A DNA stretch of 64,000 bases from Acidilobaceae archaeon (GCA_027037535.1 JALVZQ010000005.1:124001-188000), one strand, 5' to 3'. Shown: positions 36,067-46,305, counted from the first letter of the stretch. Notes: generated by a model not told the origin, from the letters alone. Made by a program: numbers and translations.

Positions 36067-36941
36067 CATTCTCTCCAGGGCTCTTCTCCACTTAGTATAT
36101 CCTGCAGATCCGCACGCCATAAAATATTATAGACTATTCCTGATTTCTCTGATCTTATAGAATCGACTAGCACGTAGCCTTCTTCTATAAGAGTCTTATA
36201 GACTTCTCTAGTGGCCATTCTCCATTTTGACGGCAGTTCTCTAGAGTACTCTCTTAGGGATGAGACGTTTCTTGGTATAGGTACTATAACGATATCTCTT
36301 TCTAGCAGCTTTGAAACAGGCATGATATCATCTGGTATAGGTATGCTGTCTATAAACGAGTACTTTATTGAAATAACTGGCTCCATATCATTGAGTCTCC
36401 TTAGGGATGGCTTGCATCGTTTTTCGAGTCTTGAGACTACTCTACGGCTTGTCAAGTACCATTCTATCTTAACCCGGTCTGTTCCAAGACCGATGTTTAT
36501 TGAATCACGTATCTCGCCATAATAGTCGATCAAGTATATACGGGCTATTGCTCCTAGTTTTGCTAGGTTGAAAACAGAGTTTAGTCCCTGTAATGGGTCA
36601 AACGTCCACATCGCTTTTTCGAGGCCATATTTTTTGAGGATTCTTTCACGTTGGGCGGCTTTCAGTTCGAAACCCACACCCTTATACTTTACGTTAGACG
36701 CTACGCCAGTTGCATGACTGTAAAAATATCCTTTATATACTGGCCACCCATATGAGACACCTACAAGTCTACTATCGAGAAATGCGCCGAGGACCAGTCC
36801 TCCATTGTCTGCAAGAGCCCGGAGTAAATGTGCTGGAGCTGCCTCCCTATAATCATTCATTCTCCAAGCGCTTTTCTGAACTTCTACCGCCTCTATAAAC
36901 TCGTACGGATCCGAGAGCTCCCTGATAACTAGTCTCGACAA
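36063..36941 (-). CDS. GNAT-superfamily acetyltransferase (COG3375 type)
   Basis: 292 residues. The first 150 form a GNAT domain with YFYSHATGVASNVKYKGVGFELKAAQRERIL (beta-4 and the acetyl-CoA pyrophosphate loop, here VKYKGVGF) and WTFDPLQGLNSVFNLAKLGAI. The second half is specific to this archaeal and bacterial subfamily. The acceptor substrate is unknown. It ends tail to tail with the DUF998 gene. Confidence 0.82.
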   Translation of the reverse strand: MSRLVIRELSDPYEFIEAVEVQKSAWRMNDYREAAPAHLLRALADNGGLVLGAFLDSRLVGVSYGWPVYKGYFYSHATGVASNVKYKGVGFELKAAQRERILKKYGLEKAMWTFDPLQGLNSVFNLAKLGAIARIYLIDYYGEIRDSINIGLGTDRVKIEWYLTSRRVVSRLEKRCKPSLRRLNDMEPVISIKYSFIDSIPIPDDIMPVSKLLERDIVIVPIPRNVSSLREYSRELPSKWRMATREVYKTLIEEGYVLVDSIRSEKSGIVYNILWRADLQDILSGEEPWREC

Positions 36942-37106
36942 TCTCCTACGCCCTTGACTATATTCATCTTATTCGCTCTGTTTTAATTTTGCATGTTCTT
37001 TTTATTATAACTCATTTTATACTACTGTTTTGAACGTAGAAAAGTAAAATCTTAATTGTGAACGCTTAGACTAGTTAAATGTGGCGTTTAATGGAGGGAT
37101 AATGAA

Positions 37107-37382
37107 ATGAGCGCACAAGCACCATTGGACAATGAGGCAAAGATAAGAATGGCGATGGCAGTTCTTGCAAGCATCGTTAACGATACGGGCGTTCCCAGGA
37201 ATATACGCAGAGCCGCTGCCAATGCATTAACGTATCTCAGAGATCTTAGCCTCTCGCCAGCTGTGAGGGCGGCAAACGCGATAAGCGCTTTAGACGAGGT
37301 AAGCCAAGACCCTAATATGCCGTTCCATGCCAGAACTAAGATCTGGCAAGCTATAAGCATCCTTGAAACAGTTAGAGACTAA
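37107..37382 (+). CDS. UPF0147-family protein
   Basis: 91-residue, all-helical protein ([53 protein letters not shown]) matching the widely conserved archaeal UPF0147 family. No function is established. It has its own promoter, and GGAGGGATAATGA lies before the ATG. Confidence 0.88.
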   Translation: MSAQAPLDNEAKIRMAMAVLASIVNDTGVPRNIRRAAANALTYLRDLSLSPAVRAANAISALDEVSQDPNMPFHARTKIWQAISILETVRD

Positions 37383-37518
37383 AAACACCGAGTCTAATAT
37401 CCCATTATTTTATTCATCGTAGAAATATCAATTAGATACCTATGAACATCCAGGTTTATGCAAATGGCCTCTGCAGGCTACATGTATTGTGACATTTATC
37501 CGGAGACTATAAATAAAT

Positions 37519-38958
37519 ATGGTGTTTGAAGAGATGAGCGTATACAGGGTCCGGATTAGAGGAATCTATGCAACGGCCCTAACAGTAATGCTACATAGGA
37601 AAGGATACATTATTGTAGACATGAGCAAGGTGCTACAGCAAAAACTTGATATTCCAGCAGTAGAAGCCCCCGCACATGTCACTGTCAAGAGTCTGGGGGA
37701 TAAGCCAGACACTATACTTGTATTCGGTTATCCTTGGGAAGCCGGGGAATCCGTATTCAACACGTTGATTAATGAGCTAAAGTATGTTACACTGCAAAAA
37801 AGCAAATACGGTAACAACACCATAGTGTCAGCACTACTCCAAGAACTGAAAGACAATACATGCGTCTATCTACTACCCGATAATAGGAAGACGATAATTA
37901 GAAGCGACCAGTGTAGTGACCTGACTCCTGGAAACTACTATTACCTAAGCATTGTACATGATAGTCCAGACGGGAAAGTCGTCGCGAAGCCAGGCATAAG
38001 ACTGGTAGGAGACTATGTAATAGTCTCCTATCCAGGGAGCGGTGTGAGCTTTAGCGAACATATCAAAAACCCAGATCTAAAAGCAGATCTCCTCATGACT
38101 GCAGGATTCTCTACCGACCTTGACAAATACCATGTTCATTTCAGGAGCAATAGCAGGCTAGGAAAACTACCAGAAATAGAAGACGAAATAAAGAGACTAG
38201 CAAGAGAAATAGAAAAACTCGTTGAAAACACACCCACACAGCCAAGCATTGTAAAACAAGGAGAATTCCTAGGATTTATAACTCTTCCAAGCGTTGCAAA
38301 GCAAATCCTAGACAAATACAGGAAACAAGCAAGACCAACAATTACTTACCACCACTCGTTAAAAAGTTTCGGAGACACCGAGAGCCTTCTAGTGGACTGC
38401 GCTGAGAACGCTAGCAAGCTTTATAGCGAGCCCTCTCCGGATAATGGCCTTACAATATCATACTTCCTCCTCGAGAGGTCGCATAGAGGTATATTATTCG
38501 ACCATATCAAGCCGAATGGTAAAACAATTAGACTAGGACCCTTCAACCTAGTGTCTGCACGGGTAACTAATGATTCAATCGAGGTAGAGCTAGATCGGGT
38601 ATTCACAAAGCCAGGCATCCTAGACGGATTAGGCCTCGAGAAAGAACCTGGCGACAGGGCAGTAACCAGGCTAAACACAAGAGACTGGTACCTTATCCAC
38701 GAATACTATACAAAGGACGGTGACCTTCTGGGAGTCTATGCAAACATTAACACTCCACCCGAGGTAGGCCATGGAAGGATTAAATACATCGATCTACTTG
38801 TTGATGTCGTAAAGAAAGTTGGAAAGCCTGCAAAAATAATAGATAGAGAAGAACTCGACAACGTATATAATGAGGGCCTTATATCAGAGAAATTGTATCA
38901 TGTGGCGATAAAAACTGCCGAGAAACTAGTGAATAAGCTAAACAGCGAATATGACTGA
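37519..38958 (+). CDS. FAU-1-like RNA-binding protein (RNase E/G-like with DUF402)
   Basis: 479 residues. The N-terminal MSVYRVRIRGIYATALTVMLHRKGYIIVD resembles the S1-like start of archaeal FAU-1, the AU-rich RNA-binding protein related to RNase E/G. A central region with helices follows, then a C-terminal DUF402 domain: HRGILFDHIKPNGKTIRLGP, RDWYLIHEYYTKDGDLLGVYANINTPPEV and YIDLLVDVV. A role in rRNA maturation is described for the family. Confidence 0.85.
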   Translation: MVFEEMSVYRVRIRGIYATALTVMLHRKGYIIVDMSKVLQQKLDIPAVEAPAHVTVKSLGDKPDTILVFGYPWEAGESVFNTLINELKYVTLQKSKYGNNTIVSALLQELKDNTCVYLLPDNRKTIIRSDQCSDLTPGNYYYLSIVHDSPDGKVVAKPGIRLVGDYVIVSYPGSGVSFSEHIKNPDLKADLLMTAGFSTDLDKYHVHFRSNSRLGKLPEIEDEIKRLAREIEKLVENTPTQPSIVKQGEFLGFITLPSVAKQILDKYRKQARPTITYHHSLKSFGDTESLLVDCAENASKLYSEPSPDNGLTISYFLLERSHRGILFDHIKPNGKTIRLGPFNLVSARVTNDSIEVELDRVFTKPGILDGLGLEKEPGDRAVTRLNTRDWYLIHEYYTKDGDLLGVYANINTPPEVGHGRIKYIDLLVDVVKKVGKPAKIIDREELDNVYNEGLISEKLYHVAIKTAEKLVNKLNSEYD

Positions 38959-39045
38959 TTACGCTACAAACGTATTTACGAGAGGATTGTACCTCTATTC
39001 TTCACGGCGCCGTGAGTGATTTTAGTATAAGGTGTTGTAGGGATA

Positions 39046-39777
39046 ATGACCAGGATTTGTCCAAGCTGTGGCCGCGAGACTAGGATCGTGGTTAGAGGAC
39101 TCTGTCCAGAATGCTATGTAAGGCATTACGGGATCCTGTCTATCGAAGAAAAACACGAGTATGAGATATGTAGATACTGTGGAAGTATTAGGATTAAGGG
39201 TAGATGGATACAGGTAAACTCATTCCAAGAAGCCATTAACAATATTGTCCATTACATAGTTAAACGAAGCATTGAACATGCAATGAGAACAGGTAGTTAC
39301 GCGAAGAATATAAAACTGGAAAGAATCGAGTACGAGACCATGCCCAACTGGTCCACAAAAATAAGCCTACACATAAAAGCAGTCATAGACGATGTACCAG
39401 TCAGAGAGATAAAGACTATAACGGTTAGATTAAGACCGAGTATATGCCCTCTGTGTAAAGTGCGAGTCAGTGGCGAATATGATACTGTACTACAAATAAG
39501 AGGCAGATACGACCCGGACCAACTCGAGAACAACATCTATATGGAAATCTTGAAGCTCGGCCTGACAAGATCGTTCGTGGATCTCGTGCGAATAAAGAAA
39601 CAGATAAACATATACTTCTCAGATAAGGGATCAGCACTAAAACTCGCTAAGAGCCTATCCAAGTACTATAAGTCGAAGATTTCGGGAATCGAGCACGAGG
39701 AAGTAACAATTACATCAAGTGGAAAGAAGAGGACTAGGAAGACTGTAACGCTCCATCTCGACGATAAAACATCATAA
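39046..39777 (+). CDS. NMD3-family 60S/50S ribosome biogenesis protein
   Basis: 243 residues with the zinc-binding N-terminus CPSCGRET..GLCPECY and a second knuckle CRYCGSIRIKGRW, plus an inner CPLCKVRVSGEYD. Eukaryotic NMD3 is the nuclear export adaptor of the large subunit. The archaeal version lacks the export signals and is thought to act in large-subunit assembly. It is monocistronic with its own TATA-rich upstream region. Confidence 0.9.
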   Translation: MTRICPSCGRETRIVVRGLCPECYVRHYGILSIEEKHEYEICRYCGSIRIKGRWIQVNSFQEAINNIVHYIVKRSIEHAMRTGSYAKNIKLERIEYETMPNWSTKISLHIKAVIDDVPVREIKTITVRLRPSICPLCKVRVSGEYDTVLQIRGRYDPDQLENNIYMEILKLGLTRSFVDLVRIKKQINIYFSDKGSALKLAKSLSKYYKSKISGIEHEEVTITSSGKKRTRKTVTLHLDDKTS

Positions 39778-39848
39778 TACAATGTTCAGAAATACTAGAA
39801 ATAATTAGGTCCTGTTACTAACTTATAATAAATGGCCAGGGCACACTA

Positions 39849-39930
39849 GCCCCGCTATATGAGCCGGCGCGATATAAGGGTCCGAGGAGCCCTCGGCAAT
39901 ATGAGCGCCGGTGTCAGGGGCGGGGCACAC
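39849..39930 (+). ncRNA. Probable H/ACA box pseudouridylation guide RNA
   Basis: The plus strand folds as one arm. The outer stem is GCCCCGC (39849-39855) with GCGGGGC (39920-39926). The pseudouridylation pocket has 8 bases on each side. The inner stem is CCGGCGC (39864-39870) with GCGCCGG (39905-39911). A kink-turn-like internal loop containing ATATGA follows, and the apical hairpin is CCGAGG/CCTCGG. ACA follows the outer stem directly (39927-39929), 15 bases after the pocket edge, which is the rule for archaeal guides. A TATA box (TTATAAT, about 39,823-39,829) is correctly placed upstream. The target was not determined. Confidence 0.65.
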
Positions 39931-39935
39931 TATAA

Positions 39936-40577
39936 TTATCTCTCCTTATATTGTCTAAGAGATCCGCAGAGTACTGTTAGTATCTTAGCATAGAATCTAG
40001 CTTTCCTGAATGTTGCCTTAGGAATTAGTCCCTGCTCCTTTAACTTATAGAGGACTCGAGCCGATTCTTCCAGGGATAGGCCTAGTTTCTCTGCGAAGTC
40101 CTTGAAATTGCTTGAACCTGCCAGTTTTGTTAATATGTCGATTTGACTTGTAGCATTCTTACAGTCAACGTGTTCAACGAATTCCTCGATGAAATCATAT
40201 ATTGCTTCTTTGACTGCATGCTTGAGATCGTCGAATCCAGCATATAGGATATCTGGTAGGACTATGACCTCTACGCCGAGTTTATCAGATATAATATGTG
40301 CTTTTTCATCTATGCCTCTCGCTATGACCATAGGCTTGTATCCGGCAAGGTCAGCATTTACTTTTGCTTGCCTAATAGTGTTAACATCGGCTAGTCCAGC
40401 TTTAACTTCAACTGCGTAGACCACGCCGTCTTTTTCAGCGACTATATCTATGTCGGATATCTCTATGTCATTGATTCTGAGGGGCCTGTTTATGTCTAGA
40501 ACAGAGTATCCGTTCTCCTCCAGGAACCATACTGCGTAGGATTCGCTAGCTCTCCTCAGCTTTTTGTGTCTAGCCAA
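39936..40577 (-). CDS. RecB/YraN-like PD-(D/E)xK nuclease with winged helix
   Basis: 213 residues. The nuclease core is DIDIVAEKDGVVYAVEVKAG (D, E and K catalytic residues) followed by TIRQAKVNADLAGYKPMVIA. The C-terminal 70 residues form a winged helix-turn-helix (QIDILTKLAGSSNFKDFAEKLGLSLEES). Archaeal members are annotated as predicted RecB-family nucleases, of unknown role. Eight bases overlap the upstream gene, so the two are one operon. Confidence 0.75.
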   Translation of the reverse strand: MARHKKLRRASESYAVWFLEENGYSVLDINRPLRINDIEISDIDIVAEKDGVVYAVEVKAGLADVNTIRQAKVNADLAGYKPMVIARGIDEKAHIISDKLGVEVIVLPDILYAGFDDLKHAVKEAIYDFIEEFVEHVDCKNATSQIDILTKLAGSSNFKDFAEKLGLSLEESARVLYKLKEQGLIPKATFRKARFYAKILTVLCGSLRQYKER

Positions 40578-41016
40578 TACTTTCTCCCTCCTGGAGGTTT
40601 AGTTCGACCCATATGGGAGCAAGCCTTAGGGGTTTGTCTTCTATCAAGACTATTTTAGAGCTCCTAGCTATGCTTTCTACACTAGTATATTCTCCTAGTG
40701 CTTCCAGCTTTAGGGGATCCGATACGAGTGCCACTCTGTATATGTTATCGACGACACCGGAAAATATTCTATTAGATTCTATGTGCCGGTATTCTAGGGG
40801 CCATTCTGTTTCAACGGCTCTTATTCTCAGTGCTTTCAATGATCTCTCCACGTTATCGTGTTTATCGGATACCATTACAATGTATATGGGCTGGGGATTC
40901 CTCAATATCCCCCTAGCCCATAGGTTTACTGGGCCTGCGATCACGAAATCTACCTGCACAGCATACATCCTGTCAGTAATTAGCTTTAATCCTGTCAGTA
41001 CATCTACTAGGCCCAC
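40570..41016 (-). CDS. Conserved hypothetical protein, possibly nucleotidyltransferase-like fold
   Basis: 148 residues. VDFVIAGPVNLWARGILRNPQPIYIVMVSD has the order of strand, glycine-containing loop, helix and strand seen in degenerate nucleotidyltransferase-like proteins, but the GS..DxD metal motif is absent. The assignment is therefore only a suggestion. The gene overlaps the start of the downstream nuclease gene and probably functions with it. Confidence 0.55.
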   Translation of the reverse strand: MGLVDVLTGLKLITDRMYAVQVDFVIAGPVNLWARGILRNPQPIYIVMVSDKHDNVERSLKALRIRAVETEWPLEYRHIESNRIFSGVVDNIYRVALVSDPLKLEALGEYTSVESIARSSKIVLIEDKPLRLAPIWVELNLQEGESIG

Positions 41017-41174
41017 TATGAATCCTCCATATTATCTTATTGAATTATAGACTAAGGGATTTATCCCCATATATAGAATTCCATGCTTTCGACTATAGAT
41101 AATATAGAGAAAACATCCCGGGGAAATGGCCTGGAGACTGATTCTATAATTTATATCCTCCTATTATTGTGTTC

Positions 41175-41462
41175 CTAGAGTTCGAATCTCTTGGGCTTTC
41201 TTTCTTTTTCGGGCCTTATCTTTATTATACCATAGTGTATTGCGCATGATACACAGTAGCATTTTGTCACTGGGTATCTTGTTATTATTGCGCCTCTCTT
41301 CTCTAGTTCTTCTGCTAGTGCCCTATCAACAGGGCTGTACATTCGGGTCACGCATATTGCTTTATCAGCAGGTACAAGTCTGCCACAGTTATCGCATTGT
41401 ATAGTGCCTGTTTTTCCCTTTGCACCTTTCCTCCTTCCTCTGCTCTCCCTCTTCTTTGGCAT
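41175..41462 (-). CDS. rps26e: Ribosomal protein S26e
   Basis: 95 residues: a basic N-terminus MPKKRESRGRRKGAKGKTG, then the zinc-binding IQCDNCGRLVPADKAI and KCYCVSCAIHYGIIKIR. This is the standard archaeal/eukaryotic S26e layout. It lies 62 bases downstream of the proS start on the same strand. Confidence 0.95.
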   Translation of the reverse strand: MPKKRESRGRRKGAKGKTGTIQCDNCGRLVPADKAICVTRMYSPVDRALAEELEKRGAIITRYPVTKCYCVSCAIHYGIIKIRPEKERKPKRFEL

Positions 41463-41524
41463 CTTTCCTACCCATTCTACGCTATTATGGATATTAGTTA
41501 TTAAATCCTAGCTTTCAGTGGTTG

Positions 41525-42982
41525 TTAGTAGCTCTTAGCATATCTCATCCATGTTATGGCCTTTCTACCGCATAGGGGGCATTTAGCAGTTTCTGGAGCA
41601 GATTCGAGTGGCCAGGGTGTGCCGAGTGCTTTTCCTTCTAGTTCTTCTTCTAGTTTTAGAGCGCATTCCTCGTGACCGCACCATGGTAGTTCGACTACGC
41701 CTTTCTTGTCTTTTATCCAGTCTTTTGCTTCTTGGATACTGTCTGTTCTCTTGATACGTTGTCTTAGATAGTTCCATGCCCTTTTATAGAGGTTGTTGTA
41801 GATCTCGTCGAATAGTTTGCGGACTTCGACTACTACGTTTTCTGCGTCGATTGTTTTCTTCTCAAGGGTGTCTCTCCTCACTAGTGTGAGTTTCGACTCT
41901 TTTGCCTCCTTTGCGCCGATCTCTATTCTTACTGGTACGCCTCTCGTCTCCCAGTAGAAGAATTTGGCTCCCGGGCGCATCTCTTCTCTATCGTCTACTT
42001 TTACTCGTATACCAGCTCCCTTCAGAGCCTTAACTACTTGGCTTAGCAGTGTATCAATTTGTCTTTTTGATTCCTCGTCCTTGGCAGGTATAGGGATTAT
42101 TACTACTTGTATCGGGGCTATGTTTGGTGGTAGAACTGTTCCTCTATCGTCTCCGTGGATCGAGACTACTGTGGCTACCACTCTATCACTTATTCCGTAG
42201 CTTGTCTGCCATGGATAGTCTAGGCTCTCGTCTTGTAGCTGTATTTTGAAATCGAATGCCTTTGTAAAGTTCTGTCCTAGGTTGTGTGCTGTTCCTATTT
42301 GGAGTGTTCTTCCGTCGGGCATTATGGTGTCTATCGCTATTGTATAGAGGGCTCCTGCGAACTTGTCCCATTCCGGTCTTCTAGAGACAATGTATGGTAT
42401 AGCTAGGCGATCAAAGAACTCGAGGTATATTTCCAGGGCTTCTCTTACTTGTCTCTCCGCGTCTTCGAAGCTGTCGTGTACCGTGTGTGCTTCCTTGAAG
42501 GTCGTGACTTCTCTAAGCCGTATCATTGGCCTCGTGGCCTTGGTCTCGTATCTAAAGATGCTTACTATCTGGTAGTATTTCTTTGGTAGCTGCTTGTAGC
42601 TCTTTATCCAGAAAGTTTCCATGTACGTGATACTCGTCTCGCTTGTTGGTCGGAGAGCTAGTTTTACGTCAAGGGGCTTGAGCCCGCCGTGAGTTACCCA
42701 GTATACCTCGTCTTCGAAGCCCTTTACGTGCTCTGTCTCACGCCTTAGAAGTATCTCGGGTATAAGCATAGGGAACAGTACTTCCTCGTGTCCCCTAGCG
42801 TCTAGTAGGTCTCTGATTAGTTCGATTATTCTTCTTCTTATCTGGAATCCGTATGGCATCCATACGCCCATGCCTTTAACCGGGTATCGGCCATAATCAT
42901 AGATCTCGGCTTCTTCTATTATCCAATCGAACCATCGTGGATACTCATTGGTCCATTTTTCTCTGGACGGCTCGGAGACCAC
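41525..42982 (-). CDS. proS: Prolyl-tRNA synthetase (archaeal/eukaryotic type)
   Basis: 485 residues. Class II motifs are [20 protein letters not shown], motif 2 [25 protein letters not shown] and motif 3 [19 protein letters not shown]. An anticodon-binding domain and the zinc-containing C-terminal domain ([30 protein letters not shown]) complete the archaeal form. Its length is normal. Confidence 0.97.
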   Translation of the reverse strand: MVSEPSREKWTNEYPRWFDWIIEEAEIYDYGRYPVKGMGVWMPYGFQIRRRIIELIRDLLDARGHEEVLFPMLIPEILLRRETEHVKGFEDEVYWVTHGGLKPLDVKLALRPTSETSITYMETFWIKSYKQLPKKYYQIVSIFRYETKATRPMIRLREVTTFKEAHTVHDSFEDAERQVREALEIYLEFFDRLAIPYIVSRRPEWDKFAGALYTIAIDTIMPDGRTLQIGTAHNLGQNFTKAFDFKIQLQDESLDYPWQTSYGISDRVVATVVSIHGDDRGTVLPPNIAPIQVVIIPIPAKDEESKRQIDTLLSQVVKALKGAGIRVKVDDREEMRPGAKFFYWETRGVPVRIEIGAKEAKESKLTLVRRDTLEKKTIDAENVVVEVRKLFDEIYNNLYKRAWNYLRQRIKRTDSIQEAKDWIKDKKGVVELPWCGHEECALKLEEELEGKALGTPWPLESAPETAKCPLCGRKAITWMRYAKSY

Positions 42983-43169
42983 TCTTTACACCACTAGTTT
43001 ATTAAGTCTATCGGGTTCAAATATGCTTAGTAATTTTGGGATTGTTCTTGAAAAACATGCCAGCGTTAACGAGATATCCATATGGGTCTAAACGTTTGTT
43101 TTCTTCAATTGTTTAATCTATGAGAAAAACAATGACCTTCCCCAGAGATATTGTTGGGGGATTGATAGA

Positions 43170-43520
43170 TTAGAGGACGAATATTATCATTAGCGCTACT
43201 AGTAGACCGTAGATAGCGATTCCTTCTCCTAGAGCCACGTAGAGTAGGACTGTACCCGAGATTTCTCTGTTCTCGGCAACTGCACTCACAGCTGCTGCTC
43301 CAGCTACACCGACTGCGTATCCTCCTCCGATACCTGCTAGACCGACTGCTAGGGCACTACCTAGTGCTTTTGCATATATGTCTGAAGTGGCTGTTGCAGT
43401 CTCTGTCTGTGCACTGGCCACGTATGAGACAGTCATAAAAGCGAATACAAAGGCTAGAGCCGCTGCTAGAAGCGTGATGGCCTTGAATCTTCTATCCTTC
43501 CAGAGCACCTTGAATATCAT
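43170..43520 (-). CDS. atpK: A-type ATP synthase proteolipid subunit K/c
   Basis: 116 residues: an N-terminal signal-like hydrophobic segment (about 17-38), then a two-helix hairpin, ALGSALAVGLAGIGGGYAVGVAGAAAVSAV and VLLYVALGEGIAIYGLLVALMIIFVL. The ion-binding glutamate is in LGEGIAIYG. It is monocistronic, not with the other ATPase subunits. A CCCCA/TGGGG hairpin lies directly downstream. Confidence 0.92.
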   Translation of the reverse strand: MIFKVLWKDRRFKAITLLAAALAFVFAFMTVSYVASAQTETATATSDIYAKALGSALAVGLAGIGGGYAVGVAGAAAVSAVAENREISGTVLLYVALGEGIAIYGLLVALMIIFVL

Positions 43521-43639
43521 CTATTTATCACCGTCTCCTATTGACGCCTTGAACTGTTTAAAATAGTTATCCTCTTTAGACGCATTAATAGAAGACTTCT
43601 TATTCCGACAATGTCTAATGCTAGTATCGGTGCAGGATC

Positions 43640-44170
43640 TTGATCCTAAGCGATAACGAGATAAGGATCCTACTTAGGGCAGGAGAACTCGGCATCGAAC
43701 CATTAGACGAGGAGATAATACGTGAAAATGGACTCGACCTAAGACTTGGCTCCTCTTACTGCATCATGAAGGATACTGATAAGATACTTGATCCTCGTAA
43801 TCCAGGAGATCCAAACGACTACTACGACTGTCGTGAAGCCAACGAAATAATAATCCCTCCGCGAACACATGTCCTCTTACATACACTAGAATACATCAGA
43901 CTACCCTCTTATATAGCAGGACTGGTAAACCTCAGGAGCACATGGGCTCGCACCGGTATATACGTTCCTGCAACAGTTGTCGATGCAGGATTTGAAGGAG
44001 AGCTTACAATAGAAGTTATAGGATCACAGTTCCCAGTAAAACTCTATCAAGGCGAAAGATTCCTACACCTCGTACTAGTCAAGATGGGTATACCGGCCTC
44101 GCCCTATAGTGGCACCTATAAGGGACAACGAGGCGTCAGGCTACCTAAGTTTTTTGTCAGACCAGGCTAA
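43640..44170 (+). CDS. dcd: dCTP deaminase
   Basis: 176 residues from TTG. Family motifs are MILSDNEIRILL, ENGLDLRLG, LVNLRSTWARTGIYVPATVVDAGFEGELTIEV (active-site Ser, Arg, Asp and Glu) and the C-terminal YKGQRGVRLPKFF. It supplies dUTP for thymidylate synthesis. Confidence 0.94.
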   Translation: MILSDNEIRILLRAGELGIEPLDEEIIRENGLDLRLGSSYCIMKDTDKILDPRNPGDPNDYYDCREANEIIIPPRTHVLLHTLEYIRLPSYIAGLVNLRSTWARTGIYVPATVVDAGFEGELTIEVIGSQFPVKLYQGERFLHLVLVKMGIPASPYSGTYKGQRGVRLPKFFVRPG

Positions 44171-44232
44171 CATAGTGGAGGACTCGCATCCTATCTCGTT
44201 CTTGTAGGATAGCTGGGGGAGGATGATAAAGT

Positions 44233-45651
44233 ATGCAGTTACTTCTCACTGAGTGTGGTCTATCTCGTAGAGACATAGTTGATATAGCTTTATCAAAGAA
44301 GGGCTTGAAGATAAGTGGATCTCTTATCGCGAAATTCGAGGATTCGCGTAGAACATATATGGAGGAGGCGAGAAAGCGGTATATCTATGGATACTGTACA
44401 GGCCTTGGCGAGCTCTACTCTAAGTCGAGCGAATGCCCTAGTAACTGGGAGGAGATAGTGCTTGAAGAGCATGCGACGGGTGTCGGTCCATATATTGCTA
44501 GTAGAGAACTTGTCCGTGCTTTTTATGCTGTTAGACTCGTTCAACTTGCTAAGGGGCCTGCTCCTGTAAGAGGCCTAGTTGCAGAAAGGATCGTGGAGGC
44601 ATTAGAGCACAATATTATACCCGTGGTTCACATCTCTGGGAGCGTCGGTGCTAGCGGTGATCTCGCACCCTCAGCCGAGGCATTCAGATGCATATTCTAT
44701 GGTAAGGGAGAGGCACTAGTGAACGGTAATAGGATCTCCTGTAATAGAATATTGAAGGATCTAGACCTACCAAGAATAGATCTAGAGCCTGGTGAGGCCT
44801 TAGCACTGATTAACAATACAGCTTTCAGCACGTCATACTGTATGCTAGCTTTACACTCGCTGGAAAGAATCTACGAATCATTACTCGATACAGTTACCAG
44901 AGCAGTTAAGGTTATATCAGTAAACCCTGAGCACTTCTATCCAGAAGTTCTTGTATTAAAACATTGCGAAAATGGAAAAAAGATAGCAGAAAAACTCTAT
45001 AATGCTTCAATACATCACAAGGATTATCTGCTCCAAGCACCCTATAGCATTAGATGTATCCCACAGATACTAGGTACAGTTAGGAACCTAATGGATTATT
45101 CTGACGAGTTACTTAATAGAGAGCTATGTGGATCTACAGAAAATCCTATCGTTGTAAACAATAGAGTCTATCATGCATGCAACTTCCATTCTATTAGAGC
45201 AGGAATAGCCTGTGACGTTGCAGCGCTTGCCGGAGCCCACATGGCTAATTTAATTGACAGATTCACGGCACAGATTATGAGGAAAGAAATAAACCAAACG
45301 GCGGATTTCCTCAGTGGCGAAAACAGTAGTGTTGGCCTGATGATTCTCCAATACACGACAGCATCACTTGCCTCGAAGATAAGGAGTCTTGCTACGCCCT
45401 TCTCTATACAGAATAGTATAACTAGCGGACTACAAGAAGACATAGTACCCATGAGTCCTAACTCAGCCAAGAGACTAGAAGAAATAGTTGAATCCCTCGC
45501 GGGAATGTTGGCTAGCCTCGGAATAGTTGTAGACGCCTTAGAGAAAATGGATAGAGGACCATTTATCGGGATTAAAGAGAAGATCTCTGAAAAACTCGCG
45601 GATATAAGGAGGAGCCTTATTCTACCATTATCTCTTCCCGAGTATAGATAA
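44233..45651 (+). CDS. MIO-dependent aromatic amino acid (histidine) ammonia-lyase
   Basis: 472 residues. The MIO prosthetic group forms from the Ala-Ser-Gly of SGSVGASGDLAPSAEAF. Other family residues are YGYCTGLGELYS near the N-terminus, the ALINNTAF segment and SGLQEDIVPMSPNSAKRLEE. It removes ammonia from an aromatic amino acid, most likely histidine, but no other hut genes are present, so specificity is uncertain. Its last 24 bases overlap the convergent tRNA-binding-domain gene. Confidence 0.88.
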   Translation: MQLLLTECGLSRRDIVDIALSKKGLKISGSLIAKFEDSRRTYMEEARKRYIYGYCTGLGELYSKSSECPSNWEEIVLEEHATGVGPYIASRELVRAFYAVRLVQLAKGPAPVRGLVAERIVEALEHNIIPVVHISGSVGASGDLAPSAEAFRCIFYGKGEALVNGNRISCNRILKDLDLPRIDLEPGEALALINNTAFSTSYCMLALHSLERIYESLLDTVTRAVKVISVNPEHFYPEVLVLKHCENGKKIAEKLYNASIHHKDYLLQAPYSIRCIPQILGTVRNLMDYSDELLNRELCGSTENPIVVNNRVYHACNFHSIRAGIACDVAALAGAHMANLIDRFTAQIMRKEINQTADFLSGENSSVGLMILQYTTASLASKIRSLATPFSIQNSITSGLQEDIVPMSPNSAKRLEEIVESLAGMLASLGIVVDALEKMDRGPFIGIKEKISEKLADIRRSLILPLSLPEYR

Positions 45652-46305
45652 TATTTTACCTGATAATTCGCCGCTCAGATATTTTCTCGGCACTCTTTTT
45701 CCTATCAGTTCTCTTGGTAGAGGATCGCTCGAGTACATGGCTTCGCTTATAACTCCGTGGAACTCGACGGGTGGAAGTAGTGCAGCTGCCCTTACTTCTC
45801 CGGGTTTTATGTCTTGTATGTTTGTTACTATTGTGAAAACTATGCTTCCTGTAGAGGCCCTCGTGACTTTCAGGTTATCTGTTCCTTCGAGCGGAGTAAC
45901 CCTTGTGACTTCTACTCCTACGACGTCTACTGCATAAACTGGGTGGTTCGCTGCCCCCAACTTTATCCTGTTGTGTAAGCCGATGAGGATTGATAAAGCC
46001 CATTTTATCTCGGATAGTGCGAGTCGGTGTTTTTGCTCCATTTTTACCTGTTGTTTTGGGAGGACTAGTGTTGCTAGTTCTTTGCTCTTAGAGGTCAGTT
46101 CTTTCAGTGTTTCTGATTCTAGGAGGAGTTCTGGGGGAAGATAACTATATCTTAGCTTCTTCACGTCTCTTTCCAGGGATTCTATGATTTCAAGGGCTTT
46201 TGACTTGTTTAGAGGCCACGGCATTCCCCACTGTCTTACTCTTTGCTTTAGTCTAGATACAGCGTACTCTGCCATGATAAATCTATAATCGTTTCCTGTA
46301 TCCAT
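45628..46305 (-). CDS. Protein with C-terminal EMAP/Trbp111-type tRNA-binding OB domain
   Basis: 225 residues. The last 110 match the tRNA-binding OB fold: VYAVDVVGVEVTRVTPLEGTDNLKVTRAS, VTNIQDIKPGEVRAAALLPPVEFHGVISEAMYSS and RVPRKYLSG. The first 110 are helical and charged. Free-standing proteins of this type bind tRNA as chaperones or synthetase cofactors; the N-terminal partner domain is not recognised. It overlaps the ammonia-lyase gene at the 3' end by 24 bases. Confidence 0.78.
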   Translation of the reverse strand: MDTGNDYRFIMAEYAVSRLKQRVRQWGMPWPLNKSKALEIIESLERDVKKLRYSYLPPELLLESETLKELTSKSKELATLVLPKQQVKMEQKHRLALSEIKWALSILIGLHNRIKLGAANHPVYAVDVVGVEVTRVTPLEGTDNLKVTRASTGSIVFTIVTNIQDIKPGEVRAAALLPPVEFHGVISEAMYSSDPLPRELIGKRVPRKYLSGELSGKILSILGKR

